Assembly: GCA_964610985.1 (NCBI GenBank)
Contig: CAZSZJ010000001.1
Location: 1 to 64,000 of the forward strand
Direction of reading: 5' to 3'
From: JARIHD01 sp964610985
Lineage (GTDB): Bacteria > Patescibacteriota > Saccharimonadia > Saccharimonadales > UBA4665
DNA length: 64,000 nucleotides
The notes below the pieces were generated by a model. That model was not told the origin of the DNA and did no database searches. It worked only from the letters and a program-made list of their open reading frames with translations. Both the position numbers and the translations under genes were made by a program. Positions within the stretch are counted from its first letter, which is position 1. Each line of letters begins with the position of its first letter. Below are positions 50,836-58,981 of the stretch, one piece after another.

Positions 50836-52041
50836 ATGCCTCAAAATTTTCGTCGCCGGACACGTTCCGGCTCTACAAACCAATTCAATCAACGCCGCGC
50901 TTTCAACGGCCGGCCCGCAAAACGCGGCCCAAAGAAAGACTACATCGACCCTTCGCGCTTTATTAAAGCCGCTCGTTCCGTCGAAGAAGTCGTCTACACC
51001 CCCGCCAACACCTTTGCCGACTTTGCCCTTGACGGCCTATTGCACCGCAATATCCGCGAAAAAGGCTTTACCGCCCCGTCGCCCATCCAAGACCAAGCCA
51101 TTCCAATTGCCCTGTCCGGCAAGGATATTATTGGTATCGCCAACACTGGTACCGGCAAAACAGTAGCGTTTGCCCTGCCCGTCCTGCAACGCCTTATAAG
51201 CGATCAAAACGCCCGCGCCATCATTATGGCTCCTACCCGTGAACTCGCCCAGCAAATCGAAGACGAATTCCGCACTTTTGCCAAAGGCGCACGTCTATAC
51301 ACCACACTGCTTATTGGTGGCGCGCCCATCGGTCGCCAGCTGCGCGACCTCAGCTACAACCCACGCATAGTCATCGGCACACCCGGCCGCATCAAAGATC
51401 ACATCGAACGCCGCAGCCTACGCCTCGACCGCTTTAACATGGTAGTCTTGGACGAAGTTGACCGTATGCTGGACATGGGTTTCATCGACGACATGCGCTT
51501 CATCCTAAACGAGCTGCCAGCCGACCGTCAGTCGCTCTTTTTCTCGGCTACCATGGACAACAAAGTGCGCGCACTTATCGAATCGTCATCTAACGAACCC
51601 GTTTCTGTATCTGTTAAAACCGGTGAAACCACCGACAATGTTGAACAAAACGTCGTTCACTACGGTTCTACTCACGAAAAAATCGAACGCCTGCACGAAA
51701 TTCTGACCAATGGCACAGAAAACAAAGTCCTCGTCTTTGACGAAACCCAACGCAACGTTGAGCGCCTTGGCGAAGAACTCATGGAACGTGGTTTCCAGGC
51801 CGATGTTATCCACGGCGGTAAATCGCAAGGTCAGCGTCAGCGTGCGCTCAAGCGCTTCAAGACCAACAATGTTACCATTTTGGTCGCGACCGATGTTGCA
51901 GCCCGTGGCATCGACATCTCGGACATTACACACGTCATCAACTACTCGACGCCGCAAACCTACCAGGATTACGTGCACCGCGTTGGCCGCGCTGGACGTG
52001 CTGGCCGCACCGGCTTCGCCCTGACCTTCATCCCTCGCTAA
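50836..52041 (+). CDS. DEAD-box RNA helicase (RhlE-like), motif II DEVD
   Basis: 401 aa from MPQNFRRR; AAAGGAT lies 10 nt upstream. A basic, Arg-rich 45-residue N-terminus is followed by the Q motif (FTAPSPIQDQAIPIAL), motif I ANTGTGKT, Ia PTRELAQQ, Ib TPGR, motif II V-L-D-E-V-D (DEVD rather than DEAD), III SAT, IV VFDET, V ATDVAARGIDI and VI HRVGRAGRAGRTG. The conserved core is complete. It has no long C-terminal extension. It probably remodels structured RNA, ribosomal or mRNA. A terminator follows at 52071. Confidence 0.95.
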   Translation: MPQNFRRRTRSGSTNQFNQRRAFNGRPAKRGPKKDYIDPSRFIKAARSVEEVVYTPANTFADFALDGLLHRNIREKGFTAPSPIQDQAIPIALSGKDIIGIANTGTGKTVAFALPVLQRLISDQNARAIIMAPTRELAQQIEDEFRTFAKGARLYTTLLIGGAPIGRQLRDLSYNPRIVIGTPGRIKDHIERRSLRLDRFNMVVLDEVDRMLDMGFIDDMRFILNELPADRQSLFFSATMDNKVRALIESSSNEPVSVSVKTGETTDNVEQNVVHYGSTHEKIERLHEILTNGTENKVLVFDETQRNVERLGEELMERGFQADVIHGGKSQGQRQRALKRFKTNNVTILVATDVAARGIDISDITHVINYSTPQTYQDYVHRVGRAGRAGRTGFALTFIPR

Positions 52042-52070
52042 TATTAGCAAGCGGAGCCCAGACAAAATGG

Positions 52071-52098
52071 AGCCCAGATCCCTGGGCTTTATTTTTTT
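52071..52098 (+). terminator. Rho-independent terminator of the helicase gene
   Basis: AGCCCAG/CTGGGCT stem with a 4-nt loop, then TT-A-TTTTTTT. Confidence 0.88.
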
Positions 52099-52112
52099 AA
52101 AGATGCACCCCG

Positions 52113-52207
52113 CCAGCAAGCCTGCCCGAGCACTCGCTCGCTGGCCATTAGAGAGTGGCCTTGTCTCGCTGGGCGCTATGGGCCCAGCGCTCGGGCAGGC
52201 TTGCTGG
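52113..52207. repeat. Long nested inverted repeat: 19-bp outer stem with two inner hairpins
   Basis: The outer arms CCAGCAAGCCTGCCCGAGC (52113-52131) and GCTCGGGCAGGCTTGCTGG (52189-52207) are perfectly complementary. Inside, GGCCA/TGGCC (52143-52160) and GCTGGGC/GCCCAGC (52168-52188) can form two further hairpins, giving a cloverleaf-like fold of 95 nt. It lies between the helicase terminator and the PH-like gene and encodes nothing. It could be a structured RNA, a cruciform site or a REP/MITE-like mobile repeat. Confidence 0.7.
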
Positions 52208-52279
52208 GGATGCGGCATATTTAACTGCGGGCATTTATAGCACAGGTTATTATGGTGATGTTAACAAAAGGAGAACGCC

Positions 52280-52783
52280 ATGGACCCAACCGACAGGTCG
52301 CAGCAGCCGTATGTTAACGTTCCGCCTGCATCGCTAGCACAGCAAAAAGCCCAAGCCAAACAAGAGCTTGAGCAGGCTATCGGCGGAGCACACGAAGTGA
52401 TCTTTACTGCGACGACCGTTTTTCCATTTGTTCTGTTTCCAGATACGATAACGATTGACCGCACTAAATTGACCATTGCACACCGCAGTTTTTTTCGGGT
52501 CGCAGCGCTTACCAGCATTCGCATCGAAGACATCCTCAGCGTTACCGCCAATGTCGGTCCATTCTTTGGTTCTGTCCAAATAACCACCCGTTTTTTTGAG
52601 AATGAAAACGACAAACATTATGAGGTTAAGTTCTTGACCCGCGACGACGCCTTGCGTCTCAAGCGCATCATGCAAGGTTATATTATTGCCACTCGCAAAC
52701 AGATTGACTGCTCGGCATTATCTACCGGTGAATTGGCCACATTATTAGACCGCTTGGGCGAAGGCGCGCCAAACGAGGCCTAA
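52280..52783 (+). CDS. PH-like-fold hypothetical protein, paralogue of 33887-34381
   Basis: A 167-aa protein with AAAGGAG 6 nt before the ATG. An N-terminal ~45-residue Gln/Ala/Pro-rich segment precedes the shared core (TVFPFVLFPDTITIDRTKLTIAHRSFF, IRIEDILSVTANVGPFFGSVQI, ALRLKRIMQGYIIATRKQID). The core aligns across its full length with the copy at 33887, so these are true paralogues. The TVFPFVLF-x-D-T signature is not one I associate with a named family. Both lack membrane segments, yet 'FPFVLFPDT' is strongly hydrophobic. Confidence 0.8.
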   Translation: MDPTDRSQQPYVNVPPASLAQQKAQAKQELEQAIGGAHEVIFTATTVFPFVLFPDTITIDRTKLTIAHRSFFRVAALTSIRIEDILSVTANVGPFFGSVQITTRFFENENDKHYEVKFLTRDDALRLKRIMQGYIIATRKQIDCSALSTGELATLLDRLGEGAPNEA

Positions 52784-52785
52784 TT

Positions 52786-54030
52786 TTAGGCTGCGTGACG
52801 ACCGCGTCGTGGACGCAAAGAGCCGATTATGCGCTTAAACAGATTAGGGCGAGAGGTCGGTTTGATTCTCTGTGGATCCGGATAAACGATAAGCCGATCA
52901 TCCTCGGAGTAACGAGTACGTTCCTGAGCTTTATTAAGGGAAATCAGATGCCTGAGCTGATTAAGCGCATCCTGCGCCTCGCGTCGCTCCAGCGGAGCCT
53001 TGCCATGTTCCGAGGTAGCGCTGAGGGCGGCCATCATGGCATTCAACTGTTTTCCTGTAAGGATGGGTTCTATATTGTTCATTGCTCCCGTGATCATAGT
53101 CGTCAAATCAGACCTTAGCTGAGCCGCTTCTTTCAGGCCACATTCTCCCCAGGCGGACAACAACAAGGCCCGAGTTTCCAGATTCTGACGTGCAACAAGC
53201 AAGACTTCGTGGGTGGCCATGGCTGGGGTGTCCGTGTTAACCTCTCGAGCCTGGCTAGAGTAGTATTTACTAATCTCTTTTCTGGTCTCGACTGGACTCA
53301 GACGGGCCGTGCCCCAAGGACCAGGCATGGCAGGGTTTATAAATTCAGTATCCCAAAGATCCGGTCGTGGAAGTTTCGTCGGACGCGCAGGAAGAAACTT
53401 TTGGGTTGCGAGTGGATCATCATCTATTTCCGCTAATTGCTCCATGATACCAGTGAAGGTTCCGCTAAAACGCTGCGTGGCGCTCTCCATTGCGGAAGCC
53501 TCAGGACTGGTCCGCGTAAATGCTTCGTTATAAGCCTCTTCAATAGGGGCGAGCTTACTGTCACCTTCCACGCGGTAGCCGCGGGCGCCTAAGCGTGCCC
53601 GTAGGTCAACCAAATCTTCCTCCGTACTTGCAGTAAAATGGTGGCGCCTGCCGTCAACACCGTCTACGGCAATCTCATCACCAAGGACATGCATTCGCCC
53701 AACGCGCATAACTGCGGCATCGGCTACTGCCCGGGCATCATCTTTGTGGTGTCGATTCGGCCCTTGCTCATTGTAGACCGGGCCTACGCCCAAATACTCT
53801 ACGCCACCCGGTATGTCTGACTCATGAAGAGTCTCGAGGCCAAGGATAGCGCCTGCCATCTTACAGGCCTCATGTATGTCCCCTAGCTCAATAGTGTCTT
53901 GCAGTATTTGAAAATGGTTTTGGCGATCTTCGGGCGATGCGACTTCCGAAAAAGAAATAATGGCCTCAGGTTCCACCGTCTCGGGGATTTGAGGATACAT
54001 GTTAGTCGCTGTCTCAGGTGACCGTAACAT
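52786..54030 (-). CDS. Hypothetical protein, 414 aa
   Basis: The start at MLRSPETATN is chosen because a perfect TATAAT lies 7 nt before it. A soluble protein, acidic in its first half, with mixed helices. It includes a His/Arg-rich segment (GPNRHHKDDARAVADAAVMRVG) and a basic C-terminus (IIGSLRPRRGRHAA). No signal peptide, membrane helix or catalytic motif seen. Its stop lies 3 nt from the convergent PH-like gene's stop. Probably lineage-specific. Confidence 0.75.
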   Translation of the reverse strand: MLRSPETATNMYPQIPETVEPEAIISFSEVASPEDRQNHFQILQDTIELGDIHEACKMAGAILGLETLHESDIPGGVEYLGVGPVYNEQGPNRHHKDDARAVADAAVMRVGRMHVLGDEIAVDGVDGRRHHFTASTEEDLVDLRARLGARGYRVEGDSKLAPIEEAYNEAFTRTSPEASAMESATQRFSGTFTGIMEQLAEIDDDPLATQKFLPARPTKLPRPDLWDTEFINPAMPGPWGTARLSPVETRKEISKYYSSQAREVNTDTPAMATHEVLLVARQNLETRALLLSAWGECGLKEAAQLRSDLTTMITGAMNNIEPILTGKQLNAMMAALSATSEHGKAPLERREAQDALNQLRHLISLNKAQERTRYSEDDRLIVYPDPQRIKPTSRPNLFKRIIGSLRPRRGRHAA

Positions 54031-54037
54031 TGAAAAA

Positions 54038-54043
54038 ATTATA
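54038..54043 (-). promoter_or_regulatory. -10 TATAAT, leaderless arrangement, 414-aa gene
   Basis: Perfect TATAAT, 7 nt (TTTTTCA), ATG on the minus strand. Confidence 0.6.
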
Positions 54044-54105
54044 ATACATGTCCTACTAAATGTCAAGCCGCTTATGTAAGAATGCTTACCCGATTTTAAA
54101 AGTAT

Positions 54106-55284
54106 TTAAGATTGTTGTGCTGTACCCTCAGTGGCATCGATCAAGGCAATGTCGCCTACGCGATTTGCATATCCAATCTCAAGCACGCGCCTGCTCAACG
54201 CCCAGTACTGGCCAAACTCAATAAAGCTACCGGGGAGCTCGCCGGGCGATCCATTCATGTACTTGCGGATATGATCGAGAAAAATACCTTCTATCTGATA
54301 GCCATTCACCTCGCGCGCACCCTTACTATCGTGAAAGGTCGAAAATAACTCCTGTAGATTGGTCTGCATTTCGGGGTCGCGGATGCCTGCAAGATCACAA
54401 AATCCCTTGATAATTGCTGGGTGGTGCTGGTTAAACAAGTTAAGAGCAAATACACCTTTTGATGGGTTGCTACCCTGATCCATCTCCCAGTCGCCCAGCT
54501 CGTCCCACAAACGGACGGTGGCGTTGCAGCGTTGTAACATCTCGGTCATGTGCGTGTCGGCGTATACATCGCTGAGCGGCGGAAGGGACGCGTCATGTTG
54601 CCGATAAACCGCATAGAGCGACGACGCTATGCTCGGGAAACCGGCGTTAACCGTCAATGTATTGGCAATTCGCGCAGCATGCCGGCCCAAGAAGGTATAC
54701 CGGTCGCCAGCCATTTGGTGGCCGATGCTTAAATCGCGCATACATGCCTCATTTTGGAGTACCTGACCGTAAAAGCAATCCAAGACAAGATCAGCGTCTT
54801 CGGGGTTGGCAAACGAACGAACTTTCTCCTCGATTCGCATAAGAGCGCGGTGTTTGCGTCGCACGTCAGGCAAGGCTTCGGCAGCCACGGTTCGCGGATC
54901 GGCGTCGAGCAGACGAACAGCGCAGTGCATGGTAGAACTACCCCTGTCCATTGTCTGATCTGCCCAGTACATAAGTCCCACAGCCGTAGCGACGTCACTA
55001 AGACGCCGGGTATCGTCCAGCTCCCCGGCGGTCAGTGCGGGACAAAAAGCTATCGTTTTTTTGAGAATCTCCCCTTTGATTACCTGCAAGACTGCACCTT
55101 GTTCGAGCCTTGGAGTGGCTTCAGTAATATATTCGGTCAGATCAGTGGTCACTTGGTCGGCGATTTCACTCATTTGCCGCTGGGCACGACACAGACGATC
55201 CGGAGCAATCTCGCCAAATGCATCCCCAAAAACAGGGCTTTCCCAGGTCTTGTCCAAAAAGGAATTCAAATCTTGTTCGCCCAT
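54106..55284 (-). CDS. Hypothetical all-alpha protein resembling class I terpene-synthase fold, 392 aa
   Basis: The start at MGEQDLNSF has GGGAG 5 nt upstream. The protein is almost all helical. AVGLMYWADQTMDRG (residues about 101-115) places Asp109 and Asp113 like a DDxxD-type first motif. CNATVRLWDELGDWEMDQGSNPSKGV (about 253-278) resembles the second 'R-L-x-N-D-x-x-x-x-x-x-E-x-x-x-G' (NSE/DTE) metal motif, about 150 residues later as expected. Several canonical residues are substituted (Asp in place of Ser/Thr and Glu), so metal-dependent terpene chemistry is only a hypothesis. No other isoprenoid genes lie nearby. Confidence 0.6.
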   Translation of the reverse strand: MGEQDLNSFLDKTWESPVFGDAFGEIAPDRLCRAQRQMSEIADQVTTDLTEYITEATPRLEQGAVLQVIKGEILKKTIAFCPALTAGELDDTRRLSDVATAVGLMYWADQTMDRGSSTMHCAVRLLDADPRTVAAEALPDVRRKHRALMRIEEKVRSFANPEDADLVLDCFYGQVLQNEACMRDLSIGHQMAGDRYTFLGRHAARIANTLTVNAGFPSIASSLYAVYRQHDASLPPLSDVYADTHMTEMLQRCNATVRLWDELGDWEMDQGSNPSKGVFALNLFNQHHPAIIKGFCDLAGIRDPEMQTNLQELFSTFHDSKGAREVNGYQIEGIFLDHIRKYMNGSPGELPGSFIEFGQYWALSRRVLEIGYANRVGDIALIDATEGTAQQS

Positions 55285-55337
55285 ATTTCTCCCTATTTTT
55301 TGCCGACTATGCCCATTCTGACCTACCGTCATCAATA

Positions 55338-55366
55338 TTGAATATGAATAATTTGACACGTAGAAT
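55338..55366 (+). promoter_or_regulatory. Promoter TTGAAT-N17-TAGAAT, leaderless arrangement
   Basis: TTGAAT (55338-55343), 17-nt spacer, TAGAAT (55361-55366), 6 nt (AAGAAA), ATG at 55373. It is the most complete leaderless promoter in the window, with both hexamers near consensus. Confidence 0.7.
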
Positions 55367-55372
55367 AAGAAA

Positions 55373-55741
55373 ATGAAGCAGAAATATTCCGTTGAAGCGA
55401 AAGAAGGCTACATCCATCTCGAAACCAGGGGTACACTCGACATCGCAGACCTGGAAGCTCCGGCAAATGCGGCTCTAGAGGCCGCCAAAAAACACAAAAT
55501 CGACAAACTGCTCGATGACATCAGGGAGGTTGATGCATCCGAGCTAAGCATTCACATGCAAGCAAAATCCATGGGCATTATCTGGAAACTGCGCAGCTTC
55601 AAAAAAGTCGCAGTTATCATGAAAAGCAGCCGCATCCAGTCGTTGTTTTTATCTAGCGTGAGTGCGCTTAATTTAAATGCGACGTCCCAGTTCAAGGGCT
55701 TCGATAACATTCCCGATGCGGTGACATGGCTACAGGAATAG
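55373..55741 (+). CDS. SpoIIAA/STAS-like protein
   Basis: A 122-aa protein. The pattern EGYIHLETRGTLDIADLEAPANAALEAAKKH, then KLLDDIREVDAS and VAVIMKSSRIQSLFLSS resembles the SpoIIAA-like (DUF3478-type) STAS fold: a beta-alpha repeat with D-x-R in the central strand. It lacks the phosphorylatable Ser/Thr of anti-sigma antagonists at an obvious position, so it more likely binds lipid or a small ligand. It is served by a strong leaderless promoter. Confidence 0.75.
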   Translation: MKQKYSVEAKEGYIHLETRGTLDIADLEAPANAALEAAKKHKIDKLLDDIREVDASELSIHMQAKSMGIIWKLRSFKKVAVIMKSSRIQSLFLSSVSALNLNATSQFKGFDNIPDAVTWLQE

Positions 55742-55762
55742 ACTCACGCAAACTTTACATTC

Positions 55763-56224
55763 CTAGACTTTAGCTTGCTGGGTATGTTCGTGCAAGATAT
55801 TGGCGGCACGGTTCATGTAGTCGTTGATAATGGCAATTTCGTTGGCACTGTAGCGCTCATCGAGGGCTCGCATAGCGCGCACAAATTCCGCGAGACCTCC
55901 GTATAATGGTTTAAGGTTCTGGGGGATACTTTCGATAATCACTTTTCGTTTGTCGCTGCGGTCGCTCCCACGGCGAATAAATTGGCGTTTTTCCAAGCGG
56001 GCCATGACAGCGGTTATACTGCCAGTGGTTAGACCCAACATGCCGGCCAGCTCACCGGCCGTCTTGGGTCCATCCATCAAAAAAAGGAGGCAGCGGTAGT
56101 CGGTGGCCTTGAGGCCAAGCTTCTCCGCTATCGCCCTATGAAACAAAATCGCATCGGTGCTAGCGATGTGGTTGAGGATGCGTACAGGAATGTCAGAAAA
56201 AAGGTTAACCGGATTTTCACTCAT
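55763..56224 (-). CDS. MarR-family transcriptional regulator
   Basis: A 153-aa protein. The winged-helix core TDYRCLLFLMDGPKTAGELAGMLGLTTGSITAVMARLEKRQFIRRGSDRSDKRKVII is typical, including the D-x-R-x-x-x-V wing. Longer N- and C-terminal helices form the dimer interface. It lies just downstream of the LCP gene on the same strand (about 33 nt apart), so the two may be co-transcribed. The target is unknown. Confidence 0.9.
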   Translation of the reverse strand: MSENPVNLFSDIPVRILNHIASTDAILFHRAIAEKLGLKATDYRCLLFLMDGPKTAGELAGMLGLTTGSITAVMARLEKRQFIRRGSDRSDKRKVIIESIPQNLKPLYGGLAEFVRAMRALDERYSANEIAIINDYMNRAANILHEHTQQAKV

Positions 56225-56257
56225 GCATATGCAATCATACTACCAGATGGCGCAAAA

Positions 56258-57457
56258 CTACAAGCCACTTATAAAAGTTTGGATTACGGAGTAATCGTCA
56301 ACGCCAGCCTTGGGCACCAGAGCGGATTGGCCAGTGCGCGTGCGATAGCTCATGAGTAAGTCTTCGCCATTGGCTTTATTGAGACTGACGGACTTCAGCG
56401 TACGAGTGGGAATTTCTTTGCTCAGGTCGTAGGCACGGCGCACTTCGCCAGTTTTTAGGTCGGTTTCGAGGTTATTGCCGAACGAATCAAAGAGTTGGCT
56501 GAGCTTGACCGGATTGGATAACGTACTGGCGCTCGTGGCTTTTTCTTTGAGGCCAATTAGGATCTTACGCTGGTTTTCGGTGCGCGTAAAATCGCTTTGG
56601 GCGTATCCGTACGCACCTCTGCTATTACCGCGGGCGCGCGCCAGGTTGAGTGCCGTACGGCCGTCGATGTCATTCGGACCATTGGGTAATTTGACGAGCG
56701 GTTTTCGCGTTTGCAGGTCCAGGCTGGGGTCATATATGCCGCGAGGATCGGCACTTTCTATATCTACCCGTACGCCGCCGACAGCGTTTACGGCCTGTTC
56801 GAGTGCCGTGTAGTTTACGAGTGCGTAGTAGTTGATTTTGACGCCAAAATGCTGCGAAACGGTCTTTTCCAGCAGTCCCATACCACCTTCGGCATAGTCG
56901 GACTCGCTAAATTTGGCATGTTTGCCGTCCTGGTAAGCCTCGTTTATTTTGGCATAGCCGTGACCGGGAATATCGACATATAGATCGCGTGGAATACTGA
57001 GGATATAACCAGTTTTGTCTTTGGTGTTCATACTGACAAGCATGATGGAGTCGGTTAGTTCCGCACCGCCGTGACCGGGGTCGTCAGCGGAATTGCCGGC
57101 CAGCAAAAAAGTCACTCGGCCTTCGTCTTCACCGCGTAGTTTTTCGCTGCGAAAGATGTCGGCTATGCCGCCCCAGCCAAACACTTTTATGATGTTTGAA
57201 GCAAATTTAAGGCCCAGCCACAGGCCGGTGAGCGCAAGTAAAATAGCCAAGATAATAATGACGCGCTTGATGACCTTTTTGCGCCGAGTTTTCTTACCCG
57301 AAGGCTGCTCAGCAAAAATATCATCCAGATTATCCTCCGGCGGCGCGTCTTGGCCGACTGGGGCACCTTGATAATTCTGCGGAATCGTCCGGTATAAACG
57401 CTCAAACTCGCGGTCTTGCCGATCACGGTCGTGTGACTCTTTTTTGGTCGTGCGCAT
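56258..57457 (-). CDS. LytR-CpsA-Psr (LCP) family cell-wall glycopolymer ligase
   Basis: 399 aa from MRTTKKE. A basic cytosolic N-terminus is followed by a TM helix (about 60-80, VIIILAILLALTGLWLGL) and the LCP domain: TFLLAGNSADD, TDSIMLVSMNTKDKTGYILSIPRDLYVDIPG (the conserved Arg-Asp), GGVRVDIESADPRGIYD and RTALNLARARGNSRGAYGYAQSDFTRTENQRKIL (Arg cluster binding the polyprenyl pyrophosphate). Enzymes of this family attach secondary polymers to peptidoglycan. Together with the sugar transferase at 47807, it indicates a cell-surface glycopolymer. TATACT lies 12 nt upstream of the ATG. Confidence 0.94.
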   Translation of the reverse strand: MRTTKKESHDRDRQDREFERLYRTIPQNYQGAPVGQDAPPEDNLDDIFAEQPSGKKTRRKKVIKRVIIILAILLALTGLWLGLKFASNIIKVFGWGGIADIFRSEKLRGEDEGRVTFLLAGNSADDPGHGGAELTDSIMLVSMNTKDKTGYILSIPRDLYVDIPGHGYAKINEAYQDGKHAKFSESDYAEGGMGLLEKTVSQHFGVKINYYALVNYTALEQAVNAVGGVRVDIESADPRGIYDPSLDLQTRKPLVKLPNGPNDIDGRTALNLARARGNSRGAYGYAQSDFTRTENQRKILIGLKEKATSASTLSNPVKLSQLFDSFGNNLETDLKTGEVRRAYDLSKEIPTRTLKSVSLNKANGEDLLMSYRTRTGQSALVPKAGVDDYSVIQTFISGL

Positions 57458-57541
57458 AGCTTTAATCATAGTATACTCTACAACCAACGCCCTAAGATAC
57501 GCTGAAAGATCAGCGATTTAGCGGCTATTAGCAACCAATGA

Positions 57542-57547
57542 TATAGT
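57542..57547 (+). promoter_or_regulatory. -10 TATAGT, leaderless arrangement, PLD-like gene
   Basis: TATAGT, 7 nt (ACTTACG), ATG. Confidence 0.55.
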
Positions 57548-57554
57548 ACTTACG

Positions 57555-58544
57555 ATGAACGCACTCTCATTTACGCTTTTACCAGCCCCGGAATACTATA
57601 CGAGGCTACAACAGGTCATTTCGACAGCGAAAAAGCGTGTCGTCATCGAAGCTATGGTGGTTTTGATGGACGGTCGAACTGAGGCATTTGTACCTCTGCT
57701 GCTCGATGCGCTGGGACGCGGTGTCAGGGTACGCATTGTTGGCGACACCTATAGCCGTTTTGAATCCCGAACAGCAGGTATTGCCAATCGCGGCGCACAT
57801 TTTAGCTGGCAAAAGACGGCGCTCGCCGCCGAACAACTGCACAAAGCCGGAGCCGAAGTGATATATTTTGGCAAACTCGGGCTGAATCCGTTCAGTGGCC
57901 GTTGCCACACCAAAATAACTGTAGTCGACGATACGGCGTTCACCTTTGGCGGCGTCAACTTTAGCGACTCACATTTTGATTACCGTGATCTGATGCTGGA
58001 ATGCCAGAATGCCACCCTGGCCGATCGTCTGGATAACATCGTCCGCGAAATCGAAAATGCCGGTAAACAATCTAATCTGACCGAAAAATTGGACGCATGT
58101 ACTACACTGTTATTCGACGGCGGCGCACCACGTCATTCCGCAATCTACCAAAAGGCGTGCGAAATCATTGCCGAGGCCGACAAAGTATATTACGTTTCCA
58201 AAATGTGCCCCAGCGGCCAGTTGGCAAAACTCCTAACAAAGGCAGAGGCGCACTGCTATTTTAATCGCCCAGAATTGGAAGGTTTGCCGGCCAACTTGGC
58301 AATCATGTGGGACCAACGACGTTTCGACATCAAAAACCTATACACCGGCTCGCATCATATTCACGCCAAGATTATTCTGACCGAGGGCCGTGACGGCTCG
58401 CGCCACGTCATTAGCGGCTCAAACAACTTTAGCTGGCGCGGCATCGCCTACGGAACTAAAGAAATTGCCGTGCATTCCACCGATCCGGTGCTCTGGCAGA
58501 CTTTTTACAATTTTGTGCAGCGCGAAATTATTCAGTCGCCATAA
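57555..58544 (+). CDS. Phospholipase D-like protein with two HKD-type motifs
   Basis: A 329-aa protein. Motif 1 is complete: H118-T-K120-ITVV-D125 followed by DTAFTFGGVNFSD. Motif 2, H-A-K-IILT-E with GSRHVISGSNNFSWRG, has Glu instead of Asp but keeps His and Lys. The order matches cardiolipin synthase/PLD-type enzymes. There is no membrane anchor, unlike most cardiolipin synthases, so it may act on DNA or lipids in the cytosol. It overlaps the convergent HxlR gene by 17 bp. Confidence 0.85.
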   Translation: MNALSFTLLPAPEYYTRLQQVISTAKKRVVIEAMVVLMDGRTEAFVPLLLDALGRGVRVRIVGDTYSRFESRTAGIANRGAHFSWQKTALAAEQLHKAGAEVIYFGKLGLNPFSGRCHTKITVVDDTAFTFGGVNFSDSHFDYRDLMLECQNATLADRLDNIVREIENAGKQSNLTEKLDACTTLLFDGGAPRHSAIYQKACEIIAEADKVYYVSKMCPSGQLAKLLTKAEAHCYFNRPELEGLPANLAIMWDQRRFDIKNLYTGSHHIHAKIILTEGRDGSRHVISGSNNFSWRGIAYGTKEIAVHSTDPVLWQTFYNFVQREIIQSP

Positions 58545-58905
58545 CGGGCACAGTGGCGCCAGGAACAGCCGGCACTTCGGTGGGAGCGGCATATTTTTCG
58601 CCCCATTCCACCATGCATTCGAGGATGGGAATAAGATCAAGGCCTTTTTGGGTCAACGAATATTCTACGCGTGGTGGCACCTCGGCAAAAGCCGTCTTTT
58701 TGACGATTCCCTGTTGTACCAGGTCGTCGAGCCGTGCCGACAGCGTGCGCGGATTGATGCCACCCGACTCCTTTTGCAGCTCGCAAAACCGCTGCACGCC
58801 GCTATGCAGCGCGTAAATAAGCTGAGGCGTCCATTTTGAACTCACTATCGCCGCTGCGGTAGCAACACAAGCTTGTTCACGGACGGGGCATTTACTGGTA
58901 GACAC
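58528..58905 (-). CDS. HxlR-family regulator (second copy)
   Basis: A 125-aa protein, GTG start with AGGA 7-8 nt upstream. SKCPVREQACVATAAAIVSSKWTPQLIYAL is the HxlR N-terminal block with its conserved cysteine, RTLSARLDDLVQQGIVKKTAF is the recognition helix and wing, and VPPRVEYSLTQKGLDLIPILE the second wing. It is divergent from the FMN reductase at 58982, with a palindromic operator (58945-58959) overlapping that gene's promoter. A redox- or quinone-responsive pair is likely. Confidence 0.92.
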   Translation of the reverse strand: MSTSKCPVREQACVATAAAIVSSKWTPQLIYALHSGVQRFCELQKESGGINPRTLSARLDDLVQQGIVKKTAFAEVPPRVEYSLTQKGLDLIPILECMVEWGEKYAAPTEVPAVPGATVPVMATE

Positions 58906-58922
58906 TGGTTATTCCTGAAAGC

Positions 58923-58959
58923 TTTACATTCACATTGTACCATACTATACTTTGTATAG
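58923..58959 (+). promoter_or_regulatory. Promoter TTTACA-N17-TATACT overlapped by a palindrome
   Basis: TTTACA (58923-58928), 17-nt spacer, TATACT (58946-58951). The perfect palindrome CTATACtttGTATAG (58945-58959) covers the -10, so bound HxlR would exclude RNA polymerase from the reductase gene. The minus strand also has TACAAT (58934-58939) for hxlR. Confidence 0.75.
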
Positions 58960-58981
58960 CAGTAATTAGACGAGGACATTT

